DNA from: Episyrphus balteatus
Taxonomy: Eukaryota > Arthropoda > Insecta > Diptera > Syrphidae
Direction: 5' to 3'
DNA: 64,000 nucleotides
Assembly: GCF_945859705.1 (NCBI RefSeq)
Contig: NC_079136.1
Coordinates: forward strand, 39,837,307 to 39,901,306
Numbering within the stretch: the first letter of the stretch is position 1; each line of letters begins with the position of its first letter. The position numbers were made by a program, and so were the translations under genes. Below the pieces are notes generated by a model. It was not told the DNA's origin. It saw only the letters and a program-made list of their open reading frames with translations, and ran no database searches. Positions 32,064 to 44,916 of the stretch are shown here, piece by piece.

Positions 32064-33348
32064 GGGGAGAGTGGGGCAGTTTTGAACACTTTTTGCTTTC
32101 ACTACTGCTTGAACGAAATATGTTCGTTTTCTTGATCTGTAAAGTTTACTAACATTGAACAGTAACATTGAACTTCGATTTCAAAGAACATTTGGTTAGT
32201 TAAACAAATTATTTATATTGAATTTTGATGTTTTAAAAATATAGGCTCTCATGTTCAAAAGTGCCCCATGTATGGGGCAGTTTTGAACATGGAAGGGGCA
32301 CTTTTGAACAGCAGTATTAATTTCGTTGTAATGAATAAATAATACTTAACTTTTTATTAGTTTTTTAATAAGAAAATACAAAAACTCTAAATTGATTATT
32401 ATATCATATTCAATTAACCAACAAATAATAAAAACTCAGAAAAAATAACATTAAAATTTAAACTATAGTTATCAGTTTATCACATTTATAAGTTCAAAAG
32501 AAAAACAAAAACCAAGAAAAATTCATTTAAAATATATCTTAGAAAAATTGTATTCATACCATTTATGCTTCTCACAGTAAAATAGATTTATTTTCAATTA
32601 TAGATATATTTCTAGACATTAAATCCAAATGTTAACAAAGCGGATGTTCTTCCTGTACCAGGAGCATTAATTGGTGTAGGTAGCTTGACTTTAATTTCTA
32701 TAACACTTAAGCGGTATATAATCGAGTTCTCATCGAGAACAGTCTAGCAGAACTTGAAGAATTCAGGCATTTTTTTAAATCTTCAATTATGTTGTACATA
32801 TTCCCATTTTTTCTTTAATTTTGCCCACAAATGCTAGTTTCATTATTTTTTTTTTATAAGAGCATTACGATTTATTAAATAAAACACATTCAAGTGTCCT
32901 TAAAATGTCTGATACAAACTGCTCGGGGCGGTTTTGAACATGTTCAAAAGTGCCCCACCATACTTGTTCAAAACTGCCCCCACTGTGTCAACGACATAAA
33001 ATGTTGAATAAATATTTAACATTAATATATTCATTCAAAAATTCACCGTCAAGTAGTTTAAAATTCATTAACCATTAACAAAAATTGTATTGCGTTTTGA
33101 AATCACGTACCAATTTTTTTTTAAACTCTTACAACTAAGAAACTGAAATAATGCAAAACCACTATAAAAATCACCTTCCACCTATAAATCTGAAAGTCAG
33201 CCGAGATAACGATGGAAAGTCATTGACATTTATGGATATCGTGTTGACGGGTTCAAATATCGAAATACTTCTAAAAAAGATTGATATACTAAAATTTTAT
33301 ATGCAGTGTTCAAATGTACCCCGTGTTCAAAACTGCCCCACTCTCCCC
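32064..33348. mobile_element. TA-flanked element with GGGGAGAGTGGGGCAG ends
   Basis: Perfect inverted ends begin GGGGAGAGTGGGGCAGTTTT, flanked by TA at 32062-32063 and 33349-33350, as for Tc1/mariner-type elements. Length 1285 bp. The motif ttttgaacannnnnggggca and its complement recur inside near 32250-32310 and 32920-32985, so the end sequence has been copied inward. The 66-codon open frame at 33151-33351 runs into the right end and is not convincing coding. Confidence 0.82.
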
Positions 33349-33350
33349 TA

Positions 33351-35187
33351 ATGGAATTACACACTTTTATCGCATCGCCAACAATATGCTATCCGACTGT
33401 GCTTCCAAAGGCTATCGGGTTTTCCGAGGACATAAAGAAACTATATCTTTGGTAAGAAAAGAACGTCCGTCTCCACCGTGGTAGGTCTCGTGCCCTTATG
33501 TTGGCAAATTGAGCCTTTTGAGTCTTTGGTAGACGTAGTCATTATAAAATCCGTTTGTATCCATCCGTTAGTCTGACGACAACGACAGGAGCCCTCAACC
33601 TGGAGGTCATTATCTATTTTTAATTGAATCATTTGCATCCTACCACCTACCACAAGGATTTTCCACAAAGCTTACAAATTCAAATCTAATTTATTTTCAA
33701 GAGAATGCCTTTTAAACCCAGTCATGCGCGTAATATTCCTTCAATTTAAATAGAAAATCTTTTTATTTATCTGCTTATAAAGGAAAGGTGTAACCCTTTC
33801 GTACTTCGTGGAATTATAAATATTTTGTAAGCCTTTTTTGCTAATTTATGATAGCTCACGTACATCTCACTTAAATTTCACATAATTTTAACTCAAAGTA
33901 AAAAAAAACAAATTAAATATTTTCGTCCTTGGCAAAAGTGAAAATAGAGGCTTTATGCAGTAGGTACCTTCACACTATTTGATATATAAAAAAAACTTTT
34001 AATTACTTGAGAGTTGAGAATATGCTCTCCCTTGAAAATTCTTATTCTCAAGAGTCTTATAGAATTTTTTTAATTAAAACTACAACCTACAAGCTTTATA
34101 TTCATTTTTTTTCTTGCATTCTTTGTGAATAAAATAAAATCCCAAGATATTATAAACTCTATAGGTAAAAATTTAATCCTTTTCATTAAAAAAAAAAATA
34201 ATAATAATTCAAAGCATCACATTTTAATGTGAAATTTAATGAATTAACGATAAGTATCTTCGATTTAAAAACAATTAAAGTTTATAAATAGAAAAGAAAA
34301 TTAAAGAAATCACAATCATGGTAACGAAAAATTGAATTTAACCAAGAACAATCGATATAACATTTTGATAATGAAAGCTTTTATCCTCATAGCATTCCTC
34401 AATAAAAACCACTTATCAAATGTTAATGAAAATGGTTAACAATAAATCCAAAATCTTTGATTGACTTGAACAGATTTCTCTCCAAATACGATAGATATCT
34501 TAGTTTTGTGTTTAAGGTCAGTCCCTAAAGGACGACGCTTCATTAGAAGACTAATTAGGAAATTAATGAGTTTTTCCATTCGAATAGAGATGTATCTCAA
34601 AAACATTAAACCTTATCTCAACACACACACACACAAACACAAGATAGAAATGATAAAAGGTTGTTAAATGACTATGGCATGACTCTGTGGCCTAGGCCAT
34701 ATCAATTGGCAAACCTACAACTTAACTTACCGCCTCGTATATCAAAATTGCTATGCACAGCAAACTAGCAATCACGTAAAAAAGGAGAAGAAAATTTTTG
34801 CAGGTATACAAAGATACCCATCAGTTATTGGTTAGCAAAAAAAAAAGAAAGTGTGCCTATAAGGTGAGAGGTGAAGTCCACACAAGACACAAGCCAATTA
34901 CTATGACTGTGAAGGAATTTTTTTGTGTCAACGTAAAGTGTTTATCTTTATCTTGATATTAATGATGTGAAAAATTAAATAATTGAATTTAAACTCTTCT
35001 GGAGGAGAAAAAAAAAAAACGTGTGAAAACGTAAATAATTGCGTGGAAGATAATTGCGATGGACATTGTGGGCATATAGTTTTCTTTTAATTTCTAATTT
35101 AAAAATACGTTTAAAGAGGGAAAACTTTGTTTAAAAAATTTTATCAATAAATCATCAATAAACATGTGGAAACTTGTTAACTTAGTG
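33351..35187. other. AT-rich spacer
   Basis: No gene supported. A stretch at 33460-33610 is less AT-rich and open on the minus strand for 75 codons, but without recognisable motifs. A short (CA)n tract lies at 34622-34634. Nothing else stands out. Confidence 0.35.
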
Positions 35188-35552
35188 AAATTAAGGATCA
35201 CAACAATAACATTACTGTAAAAAAAAAGAACCAAGTTCTCCTATGTTGAAATTATGCTGGCACAAAAAGTATTGAGATGTAAAAGTGTAAAAAGTTCTAA
35301 AGTTTGGGTTCAAACTCGTATCAATAAAATTTTGATTGTTCTCTTGACAATTTTTCTTTTAATTACCGATTTTTAAAGTTATTTCAAAAATTGCCAAGTA
35401 AACAATCAAAATTTTATTGATACGAATTTGAACCCAAACTTTAGAACTTGGTACACTTTTACATCTCAATACTTTTTGTGCCAGCATAATTTCAACATAG
35501 GAGAACTTGGCTCTTTTTTTAACAGTAATGTTTTTGTTGTGATTTCACTACT
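35188..35552. repeat. Hairpin (foldback), about 365 bp
   Basis: The left arm agtgaaattaaggatcacaa...aaccaagttctcctatgttg is mirrored by caacataggagaacttggct...gttgtgatttcact. Inner parts (ttgggttcaaactcgtatca) also mirror, around a centre near 35370. The middle (gattgttctcttgacaattt) recurs as a smaller hairpin at 52612-52665. Likely a MITE; no clear target duplication. Confidence 0.8.
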
Positions 35553-35564
35553 TTTTGCAATTTA

Positions 35565-35935
35565 TGGCTGTAGAATTGAAAATCTCTATATTTGATGAAA
35601 ATTCAGTGAAAATGGGCGGTTGCCACGCCCCCTGGCTGAAATTCTCAAACTTTAAATTTTTTCCTTTGTATAAACTACCAGCTATACCGTTCTACCAAAT
35701 TTCAAAATTCTACGATAATCAGAAGTGCTCTATAATATTTGATGAAAATTCAGCGGAAATGGGCGGATGTCACGCCCCTTGAATTGAAAATCTCAAATTT
35801 TCGATTTTTTCCTTTGTATACACCACAAGTCCTATCACCGTGTAAAATTTCAAGTTTCTACGATATCGGGAAGTTCTCCATAATTTTGATGATCTGTCAG
35901 TGAGTCAGTGAATCAGTGAGTCAGTTACGGTTTTT
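35565..35935. repeat. Two diverged 150-bp units and a GTCAGTGA run
   Basis: gatgaaaattcagtgaaaat with gggcggttgccacgcccc at 35597-35630 recurs as gatgaaaattcagcggaaat with gggcggatgtcacgcccc at about 35742-35780. Each is followed by aaatctcaaa...ttttttcctttgtata. Then comes an 8-bp tandem gtcagtga(g/a) at 35896-35926. This looks like an old dispersed repeat rather than a gene. Confidence 0.65.
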
Positions 35936-36625
35936 GCCATTTTTGAAGCCCTACATCTCAGAAACTACTGTTTGGTTTTGACCAGCTCAACAAATGTAGC
36001 GAGTTTGAAATTTCTAGCATCTTTGGTGTGGAAGTTAGAGGGGGGTCGAAACTGGCCTGAGTTGTTTCCTGTAAATAAGAGTGTAGTGCTAAAGTTGCTA
36101 CAGAACTTGGCTGGGCACTACCGTGCCCCTTGATATGGGTCAAAAGATGAAATCTAAAGTACAAAATATGAATGTAAACCATTTAAGATTATTGTTTTGT
36201 TATGTGATAGTAAAATCATCATAAACATACAAAAAAGTACCAATTAGATGAAGATCTTTTGCCATACCCAATTCTAATAGTTCTTGGTTTCTGTCATTTA
36301 GGAGACTACTGATAATGTCAGTTTGTTTTTGGAACACGTGTTCAAACTAATCCTGCTATATACAGATTTTATGATGTTGAAGTAAAGTTAAGGATTCATG
36401 GTTTTTTATGTGAATGAGCTTGAGTTTTAAACTTGAATTTCCCTCAAAGGTCGAAGTTAAAATATCAATCTTTCATTAAAATCGAACTTTGATGGTGAAT
36501 GTTGTACGCCTTTAACTAGTTAAAGTGATACTTCTTCATGCAACATTTGTTGTCTTGTTCACTTTGTCTTTAAGCTATCCGTTTACATAATCTAAGTACT
36601 TTGGCAAATAAGGTCTCAATTTTGA
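35936..36625. other. Spacer
   Basis: No gene seen. A minus-strand open frame of 74 codons (35958-36182) lacks motifs and probably continues the same old repeat. Confidence 0.35.
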
Positions 36626-37223
36626 CACTGATATGCGATTTCGTGTTAAAAACTGCTTTTTACATTTTTTGTGTAAAAACCGTAAAAAATAGTAAATATG
36701 GTGTAAAAAATGTAAAAAACGTAAAAAATGGCATAAAACGGCAAAATTCTGTCAAATTACCAAATAACTTCAACTTTCTTTTAAGAAATTTGTCAAAAGA
36801 GAGCATTGAAGAATGTCATAATTTTAAGAAAAAAGTGTACTACCTAATTGAAAAATGTGATGTTTTTTGGACCAGGCTGAAATAAAAAAACTTTAAGGTT
36901 ATTAAATTTGCCCGCAAGTCCATTCATATTTGAAAGGTCGAGGACATTAATTCACATTTATTTAAATAAATTTAATGAAATTAAAAAAGTAACCATTCTT
37001 TAAAGATTGTAGTGTTCTTCTTTTTCTCCAAATTGTTGAAAAAAAAACATAAAAGAATTAAATCAATTCACTTTTTGTTTTGGCTTTGTAAAGAAATTTA
37101 CCATTTTTTACATCAATGCGTTTTTTACATGTACCTACCTAATTTTGAAGTTTTTTACATAGAGTTTTTTTACATTTTAAACACCCTCTGAAAAACTCGA
37201 TGTTAAAAACCGGCACAACACTG
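36626..37223. mobile_element. Possible MITE with gtaaaaaatg/ttttttacat arms
   Basis: The left part repeats gtaaaaaatg (36655-36730) and the right part repeats its complement ttttttacat (37100-37175). The right end ...ccggcacaacactg reads CAGTGTTGTGCCGG from outside, hAT-like. The left end CACTGATATGCGATTTCG is only partly similar, and the flanks (aattttga, attttaaa) match imperfectly. Boundaries are uncertain. Confidence 0.35.
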
Positions 37224-37275
37224 ATTTTAAAATATTTAACAAATAAAATGTTGAACTTTTACTCTGTTTGACACT

Positions 37276-38250
37276 AAAGTAAATACCGTTTAAATTTTAG
37301 ATAAACCAAAGAAAAATCAAAAATTTTCAAAAAATGGAAAAATATCCAAAAACGGTATGAATTTTTGTTTCGAAATTTAAATTTTTTTGAAAACTTTTAA
37401 TTTTCTTTGGTTTATCTAAAATTTAAACGGTATTTATTAATTAAATGTTCAAATAACCTCAAAAGAATTTGATTTTGCTCATAAAAAAAATCATTAGAAG
37501 TAAGTCATTTTCAGCTGCAAAAATGTGGTGTTTTAAATTATCTCAAAAATTCAAACCCTCACAACAAAAAAACTGTTTGATGAATAAGTCTTAAAATTTT
37601 TCAAATTAATTTAAGTTCTATTAAGCTTCAATAATTAAGCCTCAGTTTAATCTTATCACCCATAGTTATGAAATAGCATCACATTTTCTAAAAAAAACTG
37701 TAAAAAGGCCTATTTTGATAGCTTTTCTAAATTGATTTGATATCAATGTACGAAAACGTTTTTTAACAAAGCAAACTTAATTTCTTTGTAGAGAATTAAA
37801 TGAATTTTTAAATGTATCCTTAAATTTTCTGTGGAGTGATCCGTTGTTGAGATATTGATAGTCAAAGTCAAAAGTATGGTTTTTGGTTCGAGGACTGATA
37901 TTGCAGTCTAAAAAAAATCGTAGAATTTTGGAACAAAAATAATCTTGAAGCCAAATAAATAGCCTTTTTAAAAATTATTATCATTTCACCACAAAAAACT
38001 TTCTCACTTTTTTATGAGAAAAGTAAAAACAAAAAAAATTTGAAAATGTTGGTTTTCGAACAGTTCCAACGATTAACTTATTTTACTGTTAGAAATAAAA
38101 TATTCATAAAATCCTAAAACTAGAAGAATGTAGCTTTTACATGCTTTTTGATTTGTCACTATGCGATCATTTTTAACTGAGATACATCCTGTCGAAAATC
38201 ACTAACAAAATCACAATTTTTTTTTGTTCCCTTAATTTTTTGTGCTAGTG
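37276..38250 (-). repeat. Repeat family Z, copy Z2
   Basis: Opposite in orientation to Z1 and without its internal TA-flanked insertion. The right end, read outward-in, is CACTAGCACAAAAAATTAAG followed by ggaac. It directly abuts the TA and the element starting at 38253. The left part is a short palindrome around 37360 (accgtttaaattttagataa and its complement at 37410-37432). No coding. Confidence 0.65.
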
Positions 38251-38252
38251 TA

Positions 38253-41200
38253 TATGGGTCAAAATCATGGAGGTGGAAAATTTGATGTCCAGGCATTTTT
38301 TTAAATCAAAATAGGTAACATTTATTAAAAGTTTTTTTCTCATTTACCAATTAAAATAGTAGGCACGCATCTACGAATATATTTGTTTCGGTTAGAAAAG
38401 TTTAAATTTCTTTTTTATTGCATCTTATATACCCAAAAACAGCGTTCCCGGACATGTCCATAACTCAAAAACTGATATTCAAATGACTTAAAGACACATT
38501 AAAGTCAATTATCTTTAAGTATTAATTATTATTTTTTAAACATTAATAAAAGTTGTCCCAAGAAAAATGACGCTTAAAATCAACATTTCTTAATGTATCA
38601 ATATTTTAATCATCTAACATACAAATTGTGCGTACATCAATTAACCGTCATTCCGGGAACGCTTGTTTTGGGGTATAGTTAGATTGAAATTTTAATTTTT
38701 TGGTGATACCTATTATGATCAAAAATCGAGGCCACTGCAATATAATCTCAAAAATATTTCGTTTAACTTTGTGACATAAAAAATAAAAATAAATTAAGGT
38801 CAAAACGTCATTTCCGGGAGCGTCATTTCCGGGAACGCTTTTAGAATGTGAATAAATAATGCAGTCTAACACTCATAATTTTGCATTTTTTTGGTATTTT
38901 TAGTCAGAAATCTATCTAAGTATGGCTGTAATATACACTTTTATCAAGAAAAAGACTTGTGGCACTCGAGGACTGCCGCGGTAAAGCTATTGCATTGCAT
39001 TTTTTATCAACTTATGCAATTATACCTAATTTGTTTACCTACACTACACAAAACAAATGATTATATTTTGTATCTACCTATCAATTCATATACAACAACA
39101 AGGTCACATTTGAAAACAACATGCATACACACAATCTCATGTCATAAACTTCTCCAGATAAAAAAATAAGAAAACACAAGAATACTTTTTCTCTTCTCTT
39201 CTGATTTAATATCGCAAGCGCAATCCAACGCTTTACTCCTAGTCCATTGAAATGTTACATTAACCTTGCATTTTGGGTAGGACAAGATTTTTTTGTTTTG
39301 ATCTGTAGGGGAGGTTAATGTGAGTATACAATCCAGTTTTCGGGGTTGAAAGCCCCCCCATTTGGCCGCCATCTTGGAAAAAGGGGTGTAAACTGTTTTT
39401 TATCGATATCTTGCGAACCGTAAGTCCCACAAAAAAAATGTCTAAAGCGATTTTGTAGATAATTTATTTCTCTACAATTTTGTTTAAGGTACTTTTTTCT
39501 GTAAAATTGAAAATAAGAAAGTTATACTTGAAAATAGATGTACATTTTCAAGAAAAAATTCTTTGAAGGGCCATAGCTTTTTTTCTACAAGTTTTATTGA
39601 AAAAATACTCATGACCGTTTTTAAAGATCATTTAATTTTGAACAATTTGAAGTGCTCGTTTTGCAGATTTCGTTTATATAAAGCTGCTGCAATGGTTTTA
39701 CAAAAAAAGGTAACAATTTATTTTTGTACTTTTTTGTTTATTTTTTTTTTTACTTCAATACAGACTGATTCAAAAGGACATGTAGGTTGGGTTGAAACAA
39801 GAAAAAAATCATAAAGTATAGGGGGGTCCATTCCCTACCGTTTGGTCAAGAGAGCAATATTCTAAAAAAATTGTCTTACTTTTGAAAAAAAAATTACTAA
39901 AAATCAACGGTTACACCTATTTTAACGTGTTATATTTTTTTGTAAAGCCAAAAACCTTTTCTTTTATATTATTTTCAATTAAACCTGTTTTATATAATAG
40001 CTTTTGAAAAAATAATTTTCAAAATAAAAACTGAAAAAAAAATACGAAAAAAATATTTCGAACTAATTTTTTTCAAAATTTTATATAATTAAGTACTAAT
40101 TAAATTTTCAAAATTCAATGCCGTTATGTGTTTTCCAACAAAATCAGAAAACCGGATGCAAGAGTCTTGTCGTTTTCGAGAAATTAAAAAGAAAACAAAA
40201 CTACTTTTTTCTAAGAACCCCCATTATTTTTTGTTTTTAAGTGGCTGGATATGTTGGTTAATTAATTTATGAAAAATTAACTTTTCTTCTATTATAAAGT
40301 GAAACAATTTTCGATGAAACTTGAACTAACCAAAACCATTATTGATCAAAAATGTCTTGTGCACACAATGTCAATGTTTATCTGTTTAAATTTGTGCAAA
40401 AATATCTTACGGCCGTATTATTCACTAGTTAAAAAAATACATCTGGATCTAAAGAAATTTAATTTCTCGAAAACGAAAAGACTCCTTTCAATCCGGTTTT
40501 CTGTTTTTGTTTGAAAACACATAACAGCATTGAATTTTGAAAATTTTAATTAGTACTTAATTATATAAAATTTTGAAAAAAATTAGTTTAAAATATTTTT
40601 GTATTTTTTTTTTCAAAGCTTTTATTTTGAAATTTATTTATTCAAAAGCTATTCTAAAAAACAGGTTTAACTAAAAATAATATAAAAGAAAAGGTTTTCG
40701 GCTTTACAAAAAAGATATAACACGTTAAAATGGGTGTAACCGTTGATTTTAACTAAATTTTTTTCAAAAGTAAGACATTTTTTTTTAGAAAATTGCCCTC
40801 CTGACTAAACGGTACGGAATGGACCCCCGTACTTTATGATTTTTGTCTTTTTTCAACCCAACCTACATACCCTTTTGAATCAGTCTGTATTGAAGTAAAA
40901 AAAAAAATAAACAAAAAAGTACAAAAATAAATTGTTACCTTTTTTTGTAAAACCATTGCAGCAGCTTTATATAAACGAAATCTGCAAAACGAGCACTTCA
41001 AATTGTTCAAAATTAAATGATCTTTAAAAACGGTCATGAGTATTTTTTCAATAAAACTTGTAGAAAAAAAGCTATGGCCCTTCAAAGAATTTTTTCTTGA
41101 AAATGTACATCTATTTTCAAGTATAACTTTCTTATTTTCAATTTTACAGAAAAAAGTACCTTAAACAAAATTGTAGAGAAATAAATTATCTACAAAATCG

Positions 41201-42127
41201 CTTTAGACATTTTTTTTGTGGGACTTACTGTTCGCAAGATATCGATAAAAAACAGTTTACACCCCTTTTTTCAAGATGGCGGCCAAATGGGGGGGCTTTC
41301 AACCCCGAAAACTGGATTGTATACTCACATTAACCTCCCCTACAGATCAAAACAAAAAAATCTTGTCCTACCCAAAATGCAAGGTTCGGTCAAATTTTTG
41401 TAACATTTCAATGGACTATCCTTCACAAATCACAAAAAGTTGATCAAGAAAGAGAAGAATGGGAAGAGAGAACAAAAGAAAAGAAAATACAGAACAATGT
41501 ATGGTCTTCTTCCTTACTCCTCTTTTTGTTGTCTATCACAATTTATATAACCCTCTCTGGCTGAACCAAAACCATTCACACATCCATGCAAGCTTCGTAC
41601 AATCGTATCATATGCATATACACACATACCATCATAAATGTACTAATTTTTCGTTACGTTTTTTCTTGGTTAGCTCCCCATGCCAGGCCTGCGTTAAAAT
41701 CTATGCAATAGCTTAAAAGTTACAAGAATACAAAAGAAAAAATTACTTATGGCCTAAGTGTTTCGGAGTTGCATAAAAGCATTTTTTTGTAGAAATCGGT
41801 CTCTGTCTTAAGAAATAAAGTTATATTTAATTAATTTAGGACCTACTACCTTAATATAATAGTGTATCATTCACATTGATACTATTTCTAGACCCCTAAA
41901 GTCATTTTGAAGAGATTACCACCATTTCGAGGAACGTTTTTCTAGTACTAATTTTTGGGGTTTTGCGGTAAAGTGAAAAATATACATTTTTGTGCTCTGC
42001 CCGTTCATGAACCGACAAATTATGGCTAAAGCGAACATTTGAGCATGAAATTTTTATCATAAAACAAAGTTGATTTTTTTAAGAATTCGGTCCTCGAAAT
42101 TTCCCACCCCCATGATTTTGACCCATA
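38253..42127. mobile_element. TA-flanked element with TATGGGTCAAAATCATGG ends
   Basis: Inverted ends TATGGGTCAAAATCATGG, continuing as GGTGG with mismatches for about 60 bp, flanked by TA at 38251-38252 and 42128-42129. Length 3875 bp, of which 39239-41424 is a foldback. The left part repeats cattccgggaacgct-like text (38650, 38812 and 38826) and an oppositely oriented agcgttcccggac at 38441. No transposase frame. The left end touches the end of Z2 with one shared TA, so the target was probably the edge of Z2. Confidence 0.7.
39239..41424. mobile_element. Very long foldback, arms about 960 bp
   Basis: Arms 39239-40195 and about 40455-41424 are nearly perfect inverted copies, with outer ends TAGTCCATTGAAATGTTACA. 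The loop is about 260 bp. Within the arms lie mirrored 83-codon open frames (39563-39814 plus, 40834-41085 minus) differing at four residues. No motif is recognisable and they start at TTG-type codons, so I consider them non-coding. Near the outer ends is agccccccc. Arm similarity is high enough to suggest recent origin or conversion. Confidence 0.88.
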
Positions 42128-42129
42128 TA

Positions 42130-43413
42130 AACAAATATGTATGAATTGAATGTTTCATGGATTTTTTGGCTATCGAATACACAATCCTGTGATGCGAATT
42201 CTCATTCTTGGCAATTTTCGTTTGGAATATGGCGAATGAATCTCAATCTATCCCATACAGTTTTACCAGTGTTTTGTGATGCAGGTTGTAAACGGTCATT
42301 TAGTTTCGACAAAACATCAACCAGTTTGATGAGCTTGTCGTTTCTGAACCAATTTAGGGTACTTTTAGGTGGATTGTGATGTCAAATAATGAGGGCGGTT
42401 ATTTTTGACACTTTTAATATCATTTTTTTGACTACGTCAATTCCAATTTTGGTGCTACTGTAATGAGCCAATTAGGAATCGGATGTCTCTTGAAGGGTTT
42501 TTAATTTAGTTTATTTAAAAACAGTTTGAGGGTTAAACAGAAATGTCTATAGAAGATCTGCAAGAGCTTCCAGATAGATGCAATTTTCATCGGTGGTGAT
42601 GTACACAACATTTTCGATGACAAAAATATTTTTTAGCTAAATTATAACAACAGTGTTTTAAAAAATGTTTGTAAACTATTCATACATTCGTTAGAAAATT
42701 ATAATAATTAAATAATATACCATAGATATGTTTATAAATATACCAATCAATTAAGATTCATTCAATTTCAATGCATGCATTCACATTTTATTCATACATG
42801 AACCGATGTCGTCTTCTGTTTGGACTTTGGAACATTTTACAAAACAAAAATTGCTTTTACTATTCAAGTCCAAACGAAAGGAATAAAATCTCCCTATGCA
42901 ATTACGATTTCTTTTCAAATTGACATACCACTATTTTAGCATCTTCATTTCACTAAAACTATATGCAAATACTCAAAAAACAACAACAATATACAGAAAG
43001 CATGACGTTCATTTGAATAAAATACAATTTTGTTTTCCTACATTAACCAAAAGCAACGAATGTTTTCAAATTGAGGACGGTAATTGAAAGTTAACATCTT
43101 CTCTGATTGGATTATAAATTTCATGTCATTTGTTTGCTTAGACCAACCTATTCACCACGAAAACATCTACTACATTGGTGGATAGGGGGCAAGCTCCAAA
43201 CTAGCATAGCGACAGCGCTATAGCAACACTGATGGTCTATTAAGGGACCTTAACTTGTTTTGCCGCGCTCGTAATACCGACAGAGATATCACTGCAAATT
43301 ATATTGCATTTGCCAAAGTGCAGTTATTCTTTCGATTAAGGCTAATTACACGAATACGTCAAGCACTGGTGCATTTTTGGTATCTGTGCATAACTTCTAC
43401 AGTCAGAGTCAAG
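42130..43413. other. Spacer with a short unidentified open stretch
   Basis: On the minus strand about 50 codons at 42233-42374 are open and protein-like (KLIKLVDVLSKLNDRLQPAS, then TVWDRLRFIRHIPN). I do not recognise the family; it may be a host exon or a transposase scrap. The rest holds nothing I can name. Confidence 0.3.
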
Positions 43414-43861
43414 GAAATAGGCAGGGTTGTAAAAAATCATTTTATTTTTAATTCATTTGCTTTCCATTAAAAAATTAAAAAAAAAAATATTTATTGCATG
43501 AAGAAAAAAATATTTGCTGCAGCTGAAAAATATTTACATTAAAAAAAAATTGTTTATTGCAACTCAAAATATTTTGCATTAAGAAAAAGTATTGCAAATG
43601 AAAAAAAATTGTATTGAAAATAAAATTTTTATTACAACTAAAGATATTTTGCATTGAAAAAAAAAAATGTACCTATTACAAATAAAAAATTTTCTGCATT
43701 AAAAAAAAAAAAATTCAATGGAAAATGTGTGCATTAAATATTTTTACTTGCTCTATAGGGCAAAAGTATTGGTTTCATGTAGAAAAAAAAATTCGAGGTT
43801 TTAATCAATACCGACATTACGATGATGGAGAAGATCAAAAAAGTGGTTTTCGTCATGCCGT

Positions 43862-43912
43862 CCGTCGGTCTGTGCGTCTGTGCGTATGTGCGTCTGTGCG
43901 TCTGTGCGTCCA
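43862..43912. repeat. GTGCGTCT short tandem repeat
   Basis: gtctgtgcgtctgtgcgtat and variants, 8-bp period over about 50 bp, followed by a ggatggacggatttgcttga block. Confidence 0.75.
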
Positions 43913-44916
43913 TCTGTACATCGAGCTAGGGCCTAAACGGATGGACGGATTTGCTTGAAACTTGGTACACACGATTTTTACGTAATTCCCTAGACCAGTT
44001 TTTTTTATTTTTCTAATATCTCCTTTTAAACGCATATCTCCCATATAAAGTTTTTGAGGTATTGCAAATTTCTCGAATACGGCTCTAACGATTTTGATTA
44101 AATTGTAGGTGTAGGTGTATTTGATACTCCCATTGATTCTTACAAAACTGCGTTTTTAGTTTTTCTCAAAAAATGCGGAGAACGGAAATATGACGTTGCC
44201 GTTTTTCAAAAATTAACATATTTTTTAAGTTCATATATTTCATGAAAACATGAGTTAATTTTATTCAAAATTTACAGACATAATTTTGAAGTGTCAAAAA
44301 TAAAAAAAAAAATTAAAAAAGTTTTTGAAAAAATTTTTTTTTAAGTTTTTGAAAAAAAATTTTAATTTTAATTTTTTTAACTTGCAATTTTTTTTGATTT
44401 TTTTTTTTCTCGACACTTAACAAAATCTTAAATTTCCAATAGCTATTTAAGATAACCATTAGAGTGACCGCAACTCCCATAGAAAAAATTTTTTGTCGAA
44501 TTTTTTTCGGGGGAACCCCATAAAATGTTCCGCCTTTGCAGATTTTTAGATAGCCAAAATTTCAGCTCGATTGGATAACTCTAAATGGTGCCGACACTCG
44601 CTCAAAGTATCAAAAATCTCTGTTTTTTCACTGTTTTTCGAAGAAAATTAGCCCTAGCTCCCAAACAGATCGGGTTATTTTCACTTTTTATATATTTAAT
44701 TAAAGGTAGTGTTGTTACACATAATTCAGATGCTAAATTTGTTTAGTTTTACTAAAAAAGAAAAATATTGTCATCAATTTAAATTTTCAGTACTTACCGC
44801 AAAAAGAGCTGAAGTGCAAACTCGATTTAAAATTAAACTTTTTTTTAACTGTTTTATTCTGCGGATTGGGATAGAATGGATGTTTCTCTATCTCTGGGCC
44901 CTCGGGTAGCAAAAGT

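Noticed and set aside
33151..33351. 66-codon frame
   Set aside because: Runs into the terminal repeat of the TA-flanked element; no protein features.
39563..41085. Pair of nearly identical 83-codon proteins
   Set aside because: Mirrored by the foldback arms, with no motif and TTG-type starts; better explained by arm similarity.
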